Below, in pieces: positions 1 to 6,138 of a DNA stretch of 8,116 nucleotides. A program made the translations under genes and the position numbers. Position 1 is the first letter of the stretch. Each line of letters begins with the position of its first letter. The notes under the pieces are model-generated. The model searched no databases. It was given only the letters and a program-made list of their open reading frames with translations, and was not told where the DNA came from. The stretch is from Candidatus Fischerbacteria bacterium RBG_13_37_8 (GTDB lineage Bacteria; Acidobacteriota; HRBIN11; MFGW01), in assembly GCA_001780385.1 (NCBI GenBank), contig MFGW01000110.1:4108-12223 (forward strand), written 5' to 3'.

Positions 1-2501
1 AAAACTATATCAATATCACCGTCATTATCAAGATCTCCAGCATCACCTGAGCCTAAACGCAAGTCAGGAGATATAGGAGGATTTGAAAAAGCAACTGCAT
101 CCTTCTTTTGAAAAATACCAGTACCGTCGTTGATATAAATCTTTAAGTTTGTGGTGAAGGAATCTGCCACGATATCGATCGAACCATCATTATTGAAATC
201 TGCTGCTTGGAGAGAACTGATGAATAATTCTGGTTCCCATGCATCAAGTGAGCGTTCAAAAAATCCGTTTTTATAAATGTATGTGATATTGAGTGGTATT
301 TCATTTTCCTGTTCATCAAGCGTGCTGCCGGCAGCAATAATATCAAGATAAGAATCGTTATTGATATCAGCGACTTTGAGATTGCCAATATAATAAGGCG
401 AATCATGAGAAATCGGGAAACTGGAAAACTTCCAGTGCGTAATGCCTTGATCATCTATTTTAGTGGAATTAATCCATAGTATTATTCCATCTCCATAGCT
501 TCCAAGAAGTACATCGAGATCACCATCGCGGTCAACATCTGCTATTTCAGCCTGGTAATAGGCGCCGGAATAAGATATTGCATCCTCAAAACTGCCATCG
601 CCATTTCCAGACAATATTATCCATTCTGATATACTGTTATCATGGTAGCAGTAAATAACATCAAGATAACCGTCTCCATTCAAATCTCGCAGCACCGGTT
701 CACCCGCACAATCTCCTGTATCACGGAAAGATACCGGCGTAGCAAGTTCACCATTATTGTTAAAGGAAAGCATTATTTCTATGCTCTGCACATCTTTTAT
801 GCCGAGCAATAAAGCATCGCTGAATCCATCACCATTAATATCACCAAATGCCTCTTTTGTTGTATATATACGTAAATCACCTTCCATTTGACCACTTAAT
901 TCATACTGGATGTGCGGAATCAGGTCAAGAATATATGAAGTTTCGCTGCAATTAAGATTTGGATCACAATCACATTCATTGCTTTTATTGCAGGCTATCA
1001 CTGCATAATCATATTTATTTGATTCCGGCGCTGCAAACGATTCATCAAAGTAATAATTATCAGTTACATTTTCTCGCCATTCATATTCCTGCTGTGAAGG
1101 CCCTTTGCGCCATATTTTGAAGTAGCCGAAATCAGGCGCTGGACTCGGCGCCCAGATCATGAAAATACGTCCGGGAGCAGATTGATAAATTATTCCATCC
1201 TGAGCTACAAGATCTGATACAGCCGGAGGCGGCATTAGATTAAGTATTCCTACATCATCAAAGAAAGCAGTATTTCTTGAAAAAGCATTATCAAAATCAT
1301 GAATGAAAAATATCCTGTCAATTTGTGCATAATCTCCATACATGCTATGCCAGTCTTTGCCGATGGGTAATTTTAGATAGTGCCATAGAGAATCAGCGAT
1401 GATGGTGTTTTGATAAGTCTTATTAATGAAAGGCTCAGTTGCCAGTTCGGTACCTGCTAATATATAAATCAATTCATTTTGCCCATCGCCTACTCCGATA
1501 CCAATCATTTCAGGGATAGAATCGATGCGGAGAGCAAAAAATAATTCAGAGCTATCATTAAGTTCGACCGGATTAATATTTTGATCGGTAAAGTTGTAGG
1601 TTTTCCAGGTGTTGCCTGATATGCGAAGCGATCCGGTTCCACGATTTGAAGTTGACAAATCGTGTGAAATATCAGGAGCAAGGTCCTGATTGCCTGCAAG
1701 TCCGTTATATTTTTGAAGCGGCGGTAGATATGAATCAAATTCTGATAGGTATGCAGCAAATTTAGATTTCCTGTAAATAGTAACTGTCTTTAGCTTTGAG
1801 CGTGAATCAGCGGTAATTGCTTCTATATTGATAATATTTTCACCTTCGCTGAGATTTATGGAGGCGCTCCAGCTTCCTGAAACCGGAAAAACAACGGATG
1901 AGCTGATGTGAATCTCGATTATATCAGGCGAGCTTACTCCATTAAATTGAATGGCACTATTTTGAGATATTGAATTATTGGCTGGTGAGATGACTAAAAA
2001 ATCAGGATCCGCTGTATTGATATTTAATGATCCGCTGGAAAATTCTTTAGCAGATTTGTAATGAATTGAAATTAAATGGATGTATTCACCATTTGGAGCT
2101 ATAGTGCATTGCAACGAATGATCGAATGGCGCCGATAAATCGCTATTATCAATACTGTTATCCTTCATGCAGCCATCCCACGGAATGTCAAGAATAAATT
2201 CTGTGTACCCATCAGGATTCATTTCAAGATTTCCATGTGATTGCCATACCTTCGAATTATCATTTTTTTTGCGCACTTCTATTTTCCATTGGATAGGAGC
2301 ATTTCCATGAATCCTGTCTGCTGTGACAAAAGCATGAAGAGAAAATATTACAGTGTCATTTATCCCATCACCATTTGGCGAAAATTCTACAGGATTCACA
2401 TTATATGAAATTATCTTTATTTCAGGTTTGTTATTTGAATAGGAGTTAGCCAACGAGAATGATATTATTATCAAAAGAAGAACAAATACTTTTTTACCCA
2501 T
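1..2501 (-). CDS. Secreted multidomain FG-GAP/VCBS repeat protein, C-terminus beyond window
   Basis: The frame is open for 833 codons from the ATG at 2501 to the left edge, so the C-terminus is missing. A run AAAGGGGGG lies 8 bases before the ATG and supports this start. Residues 1-20 are a signal peptide (KK, then a hydrophobic core, cleavage near SLA or ANS), so the protein is exported. Domains in order: an Ig-like domain at about 28-150 with FSPNGDGIND at 40-49, as in FlgD-Ig/CHU_C-type modules; a second Ig-like domain (glucodextranase-B style) at about 165-243; a jelly-roll or galactose-binding-like region at about 250-420 ending in FFDDVGI; a fibronectin-III-like domain at about 425-527 with four clustered cysteines (504, 510, 512, 518); then FG-GAP repeats from about 550. 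This is probably a cell-surface or extracellular binding/adhesion protein. No catalytic domain is visible in the part present. Export route and ligand are unknown. Confidence 0.9.
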   Translation of the reverse strand, partial: MGKKVFVLLLIIISFSLANSYSNNKPEIKIISYNVNPVEFSPNGDGINDTVIFSLHAFVTADRIHGNAPIQWKIEVRKKNDNSKVWQSHGNLEMNPDGYTEFILDIPWDGCMKDNSIDNSDLSAPFDHSLQCTIAPNGEYIHLISIHYKSAKEFSSGSLNINTADPDFLVISPANNSISQNSAIQFNGVSSPDIIEIHISSSVVFPVSGSWSASINLSEGENIINIEAITADSRSKLKTVTIYRKSKFAAYLSEFDSYLPPLQKYNGLAGNQDLAPDISHDLSTSNRGTGSLRISGNTWKTYNFTDQNINPVELNDSSELFFALRIDSIPEMIGIGVGDGQNELIYILAGTELATEPFINKTYQNTIIADSLWHYLKLPIGKDWHSMYGDYAQIDRIFFIHDFDNAFSRNTAFFDDVGILNLMPPPAVSDLVAQDGIIYQSAPGRIFMIWAPSPAPDFGYFKIWRKGPSQQEYEWRENVTDNYYFDESFAAPESNKYDYAVIACNKSNECDCDPNLNCSETSYILDLIPHIQYELSGQMEGDLRIYTTKEAFGDINGDGFSDALLLGIKDVQSIEIMLSFNNNGELATPVSFRDTGDCAGEPVLRDLNGDGYLDVIYCYHDNSISEWIILSGNGDGSFEDAISYSGAYYQAEIADVDRDGDLDVLLGSYGDGIILWINSTKIDDQGITHWKFSSFPISHDSPYYIGNLKVADINNDSYLDIIAAGSTLDEQENEIPLNITYIYKNGFFERSLDAWEPELFISSLQAADFNNDGSIDIVADSFTTNLKIYINDGTGIFQKKDAVAFSNPPISPDLRLGSGDAGDLDNDGDIDIV
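3..853 (-). repeat. At least six FG-GAP/VCBS repeats within the secreted protein
   Basis: The C-terminal third of the visible protein repeats a calcium-type loop of the form D-x-[ND]-x-D-[GS]-x-x-D every 50-57 residues. The copies read DINGDGFSD (about residue 554), DLNGDGYLD (607), DVDRDGDLD (near 655), DINNDSYLD (near 711), DFNNDGSID (near 767) and DLDNDGDID (near 822). Between loops are beta-strand-like stretches such as the one ending in IYIND. The pattern is that of a beta-propeller built from FG-GAP/VCBS blades. A full propeller usually has seven blades, so at least one more probably lies beyond the left edge. Confidence 0.9.
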
Positions 2502-2812
2502 TATTAATTCCCCCCTTTATTAATATTTTGAATATAATACTTTAATATCTGGAGCATAGCTTTTATACACTACCCCTTATTTTACAATTAAATATCGATT
2601 ATGCACTTTTCATTTAACACACATAGTAATCCCTATTTGATCAAAATGCATTATGTTCAGGCAATTTCTGCAACTTCATTTTTTCCTTTCATGTCTCACA
2701 ATAAAATATTTTACATGCCATTAAATTATTTGTCAAGAGGTATAGATTAGACATATTGACATTAGTAAATGCTGACGCTATGCTATATTATCAATTTTAG
2801 GAGGAAAATAAG
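2502..2812. other. Divergent intergenic spacer
   Basis: This 311-base AT-rich gap separates the leftward secreted-protein gene from the rightward thioredoxin-fold gene, so it must carry promoters for both. The rightward promoter is clear and annotated separately. For the leftward gene the only candidate I see is weak: a minus-strand TATAAA (2567-2562) with TTGTAA (2587-2582) only 14 bases upstream, too close for a standard sigma-70 promoter. AAAATATTTT at 2703-2712 is a perfect short palindrome in AT-rich DNA. I see no RNA gene or coding sequence here. Confidence 0.6.
2756..2784 (+). promoter_or_regulatory. Sigma-70-type promoter for the DsbA-like gene
   Basis: A perfect -35 hexamer TTGACA (2756-2761) is followed after 17 bases by TATGCT (2779-2784), which matches the -10 consensus at four of six positions. 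Transcription would start about 20 bases before the gene's ideal Shine-Dalgarno site, AGGAGG at 2799-2804. The spacing is canonical. The -35 sits in an 11-base string, CATATTGACAT, that recurs in the promoter of the HNH gene. Confidence 0.65.
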
Positions 2813-3703
2813 ATGAAACCTATATTTGTGCTGATGATATTGCTAATTTCTTTGCCGATGCTTTCACAGGTTTCTCAGAAAGAAAATGCTGAAAAAGCAG
2901 TAGAGGCAGTTAAGCATATATTTCCACAATGGAAACAATTACAATTTGAATTTGATAAAGTAGACGAATCAGCAATTCCAGATTATCTTCAAGCAAGATT
3001 TTATGTCACCCATCAGGATAAGAAAGTGCCTGTCGTAGTTTATTATCGTAAAGATATGAAATATGTATTCGTCGGACAATTTATTGATATGGAAAATAAT
3101 AATAGCTTAACAAATGAATTTGCAGGCGAAATAAAGTTTACAACGGTTGATATGAATACATTGAATTTAAAAAATGCTGCACGAATTGGTGAATTAAATG
3201 CGCCGGTCACTATTATAGAATATTCTGATTTTCAATGTCCATATTGTAAAAAGGCTGCACCGACCGTTAAAAAAATACTTGAAAATTATAAAGATAAAAT
3301 AGTATTCATCTATAAGCACATACCATGGCCCAAGCATAAATTTTCGAGGAAATTAGAGATAGCGGCTGAATGTGCCAGAGAGCAAGATGAACAAGCATTC
3401 TGGAATTTTCATGATATTTTCTTTTCCGAAGATTTTAAAATAGAAGATGAAAAGGAGCTTCAGCAAAAGGTTATGGATATAGCTTCAAAAAATAAATTGA
3501 ATAAGACCATGTTCAAAAGCTGCTATGAAAATAATAAGACTGAAGCATTAATCAATGAGCATTTTAATGAATCAAAGGTATTCAAAGTGAGCAGCACACC
3601 GACATTTGTGATAAATGGGCAGCGCTTGTTAGGAGCTTTGCCTTATGAGAATTTCAGCAATGTTATTAATGAAAAATTGAATGAATTACAAAAAACAAAA
3701 TAG
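2813..3703 (+). CDS. Exported DsbA-family thiol-disulfide oxidoreductase (CPYC)
   Basis: This 296-residue protein has a signal peptide at 1-18 or so (hydrophobic VLMILLISLPML, cleavage near S18), so it acts outside the cytoplasmic membrane. Residues 25-105 form an N-terminal extension I cannot assign. From about 120 onward it is a DsbA-like thioredoxin fold: YSDFQCPYCKKAAP with the redox pair C142 and C145, a helical insert containing FWNFHDIFF (about 196-204), and the cis-proline loop STPTFVING with P263. C187 and C237 are extra cysteines. By family it should oxidise or reshuffle disulfides in exported proteins; CPYC is typical of DsbA/BdbD-like members. AGGAGG lies 8 bases before the ATG, which fixes the start. 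The gene appears monocistronic. The divergent neighbour is a secreted protein with several cysteines and could be a substrate, but that is only inference. Whether it works as an oxidase or a reductase/isomerase cannot be told. Confidence 0.9.
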   Translation: MKPIFVLMILLISLPMLSQVSQKENAEKAVEAVKHIFPQWKQLQFEFDKVDESAIPDYLQARFYVTHQDKKVPVVVYYRKDMKYVFVGQFIDMENNNSLTNEFAGEIKFTTVDMNTLNLKNAARIGELNAPVTIIEYSDFQCPYCKKAAPTVKKILENYKDKIVFIYKHIPWPKHKFSRKLEIAAECAREQDEQAFWNFHDIFFSEDFKIEDEKELQQKVMDIASKNKLNKTMFKSCYENNKTEALINEHFNESKVFKVSSTPTFVINGQRLLGALPYENFSNVINEKLNELQKTK

Positions 3704-3719
3704 CTGCAAAAAGACTAAA

Positions 3720-3731
3720 ATGAATATTCAT
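3720..3731. repeat. 12-bp perfect palindrome ATGAATATTCAT
   Basis: ATGAATATTCAT reads the same on both strands and begins 17 bases after the stop of the DsbA-like gene. It could be a small operator or chance in AT-rich DNA. It has no loop and no following T-run, so it is not a normal terminator. I found no convincing intrinsic terminator for the upstream gene. Confidence 0.3.
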
Positions 3732-3755
3732 CTATAATACCAAATCCGACTGTTC

Positions 3756-3878
3756 CTAAGACTCTTCGACAAATGGCGGTAGTACATGAGATAGCAGCAG
3801 GGTAGACACAAATTTTTCCTGATTATTCATCATTTCTGTTGCCCTATCAATAAGAATATTCGCAATAATATTATTCAT
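3756..3878 (-). CDS. Possible 40-residue ORF or gene remnant
   Basis: On the minus strand an ATG at 3878 opens a 40-codon frame ending in TAG (CTA at 3756-3758 on the plus strand). The peptide begins MNNIIANILIDRATEMMNNQ and ends VLPPFVEES. It has balanced, protein-like composition (charged residues, a hydrophobic stretch STLLLSHVL, a PPF turn), unlike the lysine/isoleucine-rich noise usual in AT-rich spacers. There is no good Shine-Dalgarno site, only a GAGA about 14 bases upstream, and an in-frame stop lies six codons before the ATG. I do not recognise it. It could be a small cytoplasmic protein, a decayed fragment of a former gene at the island boundary, or chance. Its start would lie about 115 bases from the GTG of the divergent HNH gene. 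Confidence 0.2.
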   Translation of the reverse strand: MNNIIANILIDRATEMMNNQEKFVSTLLLSHVLPPFVEES

Positions 3879-3937
3879 CGAGTATATTATCTCTTATCAG
3901 GTTTAAATATTTAACTTTAATTCTATTATATTTCATA

Positions 3938-3965
3938 TTGACATCTCTTTTTTATATTATACAAT
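3938..3965 (+). promoter_or_regulatory. Sigma-70-type promoter for the HNH/NTPase operon
   Basis: A perfect TTGACA (3938-3943) is followed after 16 bases by TACAAT (3960-3965), a five-of-six match to the -10 consensus. The GTG start of the HNH gene is 29 bases past the -10, leaving a leader of roughly 20 bases that includes the GAAAGG ribosome site (3979-3984). This would be the main promoter for the rightward genes, at least the first two. No operator-like inverted repeat overlaps it. Confidence 0.6.
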
Positions 3966-3994
3966 ATAGTATTAAATAGAAAGGCAAGCTAATT

Positions 3995-4369
3995 GTGAAC
4001 CGAGAGATTATGGCAATCATTGTTCATGAGAATTCTGATGGTATATGCCAACTGTGCGGAAAAGCTCATAAATTAGATAATTGGGGAATCACATGGGAAA
4101 TCGACCATATAAAACCTTTATCCCGAGGAGGCACTAACAGCATTAAAAATTTAGCTTTGCTATGCAAATCTTGCAACCGTAGAAAAAGTGATCGGACTTT
4201 GCAGAAATTATGGAAAGATGATATGGAAGTACTTATAGATGAGGTCTTAAACTTGTATTATAATAAAGGAATAAGTATAGATAAAATTGCAAAAAAGTTA
4301 GATTTAAATAAAAAGATAATAAGCATAATTATTCATGAAGAAACCAAGCCAATATTAGAGAACATGTAA
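3995..4369 (+). CDS. Small HNH nuclease with C-terminal helix-turn-helix
   Basis: This 124-residue protein starts with GTG. GAAAGG ends 10 bases upstream and favours GTG over the in-frame ATG five codons later. Residues 10-68 are a zinc-stabilised HNH (beta-beta-alpha-metal) nuclease: CxxC at C18/C21, the catalytic IDH at 36-38 (H38), RGGTNSIKNL with N52, and CKSCN at 57-61 with C57/C60 and N61 in the place of the last histidine, an accepted HNH variant. HNH enzymes cut DNA using one metal ion, so it is probably an active nuclease or nickase. Residues about 80-118 (LYYNKGISIDKIAKKLDLNK) look like a helix-turn-helix, which would give DNA binding or self-regulation. The NTPase gene follows after 21 bases, in the same reading frame and past a single TAA, so the two are surely co-transcribed. 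It could instead be a stand-alone HNH gene of mobile origin; I think it is part of a defence operon. Confidence 0.85.
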   Translation: MNREIMAIIVHENSDGICQLCGKAHKLDNWGITWEIDHIKPLSRGGTNSIKNLALLCKSCNRRKSDRTLQKLWKDDMEVLIDEVLNLYYNKGISIDKIAKKLDLNKKIISIIIHEETKPILENM

Positions 4370-4390
4370 TCAAAGAAAAAGGAAATTATT

Positions 4391-6055
4391 GTGAAAAACA
4401 CCGAAGAGGATATAAAGCTAAAAGTAATTATGTCCTGGCTTAAGAGATTAGGTTTTGAGGAAAATGAAATGGAATTTGAAAAAACCTTCACAATAAGACT
4501 TGGAAAGCTATCTGCAAAAATATGCGCAGAAGAGCAAATAAAGATTCATCGTCGCTTAGATATTCTTGTTAAAAGAAATGGAGAAAATCTATTTGTCATT
4601 GAAGTAAAAACTGATGGTAAAAAATTGAATGATAATGATAAGGAGCAAGCGATAATCTATGCTCGATTAGTCAATCCAATAGCTTCTATAGCAATGGTTA
4701 CAAATGGCAAAGAAAGCAAGATATACAGAACAGGAGATAAAACAGAATTAGAACAAAATAAAGAAGCAATTCTTGGCTATAAAATAAATACCGATGATAT
4801 TCAAAGAATTTATGCAGAAGCATTAGAAAATTTCATAGGTTATTCAGCAGAAAATGTAAAAACATTTTGCGATGCTCAAATAAAGGATAATATGAAAACA
4901 TTACTAGGGACCAGCGAAGAACTAAATAAAAAATATATTCCTGAATTATATGTCCCCTCTAAAAAATTAGCTAAAAGAATAGATGAATTTTTGGTTAGTG
5001 ATAAACCTGTTTTCGCAATAATTGGAGAATCAGGAAGTGGGAAAACATGTTCCATGTGCGGATTTGCAATTAACCTGCTAAAAGATAATCCTGTTCTTTT
5101 TTATAGAGCAAATAGCTTATATGAAGGAATAACAAAATCAATAGCTAATGATTTCAATTGGGTGTTTAGCTCATACTATGATGATATACAATTGTTGAAA
5201 AGGATTAATAAAATTTTTAAAGATAGAAAGATTGTGATATTTATTGATGCAGTAGATGATTGGGATTCAGCTAATAAAATAGCAATGCTGGGCAATTTTG
5301 CTTCTAAGATTAATAACCTAAATTTCAAGCTAATTATAAGTTGCAAAAGCAGTCAATGGGATATGTTTCTATGCGATAAGGGGATACCCACGCCTCTTTC
5401 AGAAGAAATATATCTCAGTTCAAAATATTACCTTATTGAGCCATTTGACGATGAAGAATTCTTTACTATGATTAAAAAATATCAGCAAGTTTATAATTAT
5501 TATGGCACATTTGGGGAAGACGTTTTAAAAGAATGCAGAAAATTACCTTTTTTGCTAAAATTATTTTTTGGAGTTGCCAGAATTAAGAAAATTCCTCACC
5601 TTAACTTTTCAATTAAAGAATTTTATGATGAATATTATAAAACAATTATAGATAGATTACCTAACCGTGACAAAGAGTATGCTGAAAGAATATTAAAACT
5701 ATTAGCAAGAATACTATATGAAAATAATTTAAACTCAATTAAGGAGGAGTTGCTAAGGGCGGAAGGGCATATCCCAAACAATGAAGATATAAGGCATTCT
5801 TTGTTCGAATGCAACATATTGGAAAAACATAAAATTGATTCAGAGTATTATATTGGATTTTATTTTCAGAAATATAGAGAAAAACAGATAATAATAGATG
5901 CGCCAATTAGAGCTAATGCGGAGGCTTATCTTGACTTATATATTAAATTGAATATAGGTTCAGAATTTTGCATTTTGCGAAACATGATATACAAAACTAT
6001 AGAACATGAGTTACCTGAAGCATTAGAAAAACTGGCATCTTTGCATTTTTGCTAA
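4391..6055 (+). CDS. HsdR-N-like PD-(D/E)XK nuclease fused to STAND/NACHT-like NTPase
   Basis: This 554-residue protein starts with GTG, with AAGGA 7 bases upstream. Residues about 10-130 resemble the N-terminal nuclease domain of type I restriction HsdR: RRLDILV with D57, then FVIEVKT with E71 and K73, then EQAIIYARL (Q86, Y90), giving a complete D-ExK site. A P-loop NTPase follows: Walker A GESGSGKT at 212-219, Walker B IVIFIDAVDD at 281-290, a sensor-like strand LIISCKSSQW at 314-323, and RKLPFLLKLFF near 383-393, which resembles the GxP motif of STAND proteins. Residues about 405-505 look like the winged-helix part, including YIGFYFQKYREK. STAND proteins are signalling switches that sense a trigger and then activate an effector, here probably DNA cleavage. 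The C-terminus is only about 50 residues past the winged helix, with none of the long repeat arrays that sense ligands in Avs or NLR proteins. It lies between an HNH gene and a methyltransferase, so anti-phage defence is the likely role. Confidence 0.85.
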   Translation: MKNTEEDIKLKVIMSWLKRLGFEENEMEFEKTFTIRLGKLSAKICAEEQIKIHRRLDILVKRNGENLFVIEVKTDGKKLNDNDKEQAIIYARLVNPIASIAMVTNGKESKIYRTGDKTELEQNKEAILGYKINTDDIQRIYAEALENFIGYSAENVKTFCDAQIKDNMKTLLGTSEELNKKYIPELYVPSKKLAKRIDEFLVSDKPVFAIIGESGSGKTCSMCGFAINLLKDNPVLFYRANSLYEGITKSIANDFNWVFSSYYDDIQLLKRINKIFKDRKIVIFIDAVDDWDSANKIAMLGNFASKINNLNFKLIISCKSSQWDMFLCDKGIPTPLSEEIYLSSKYYLIEPFDDEEFFTMIKKYQQVYNYYGTFGEDVLKECRKLPFLLKLFFGVARIKKIPHLNFSIKEFYDEYYKTIIDRLPNRDKEYAERILKLLARILYENNLNSIKEELLRAEGHIPNNEDIRHSLFECNILEKHKIDSEYYIGFYFQKYREKQIIIDAPIRANAEAYLDLYIKLNIGSEFCILRNMIYKTIEHELPEALEKLASLHFC

Positions 6056-6069
6056 GATAAAAAGCAATA

Positions 6070-6093
6070 ATACTGAGGATTTCCTTATAGTAT
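6070..6093 (+). promoter_or_regulatory. Weak hairpin between NTPase and methyltransferase genes
   Basis: In the 83-base gap between the two genes, ATACTGAGG pairs with CCTTA-TA-GTAT around an ATTT loop, giving a nine-pair stem with one G-T wobble and a two-base bulge. No T-run follows, so it is not a standard terminator. It could be an RNA-processing or attenuation element that lets the third gene be expressed at a different level, or it could be chance. I see no convincing separate promoter in the gap. Confidence 0.25.
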
Positions 6094-6138
6094 GAAATTG
6101 ATTATATACATAAAATGCTTCGATAAGAGAATTAAATT

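Noticed and set aside
143..454. Minus-strand 103-codon open frame
   Set aside because: It lies inside the large secreted-protein gene on the same strand but in another frame, and has the low-complexity isoleucine/leucine-rich look of a shadow ORF.
1505..1759. Minus-strand 84-codon open frame
   Set aside because: It overlaps the secreted-protein gene in another frame, with no ribosome site or recognisable domain.
3704..3800. Rho-independent terminator after the DsbA-like gene
   Set aside because: I found no GC-rich stem followed by a T-run; the only symmetric element is a loopless AT-rich palindrome.
3822..3879. Repeated ATTATTCATC (3822-3831 and 3870-3879) as a possible CRISPR or attachment repeat
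   Set aside because: There are only two 10-base copies 48 bases apart in AT-rich DNA, with no third unit at regular spacing and no nearby integrase or cas gene.
4391..6055. Type I restriction HsdR subunit
   Set aside because: Only the N-terminal nuclease domain resembles HsdR. There is one P-loop unit without helicase motifs, the protein is far shorter than HsdR, and no HsdS gene is visible.
6086..6116. Separate promoter for the methyltransferase gene (TATAGT at 6086-6091 or TAAAAT at 6111-6116)
   Set aside because: Neither -10-like string has a recognisable -35 hexamer 16-18 bases upstream.
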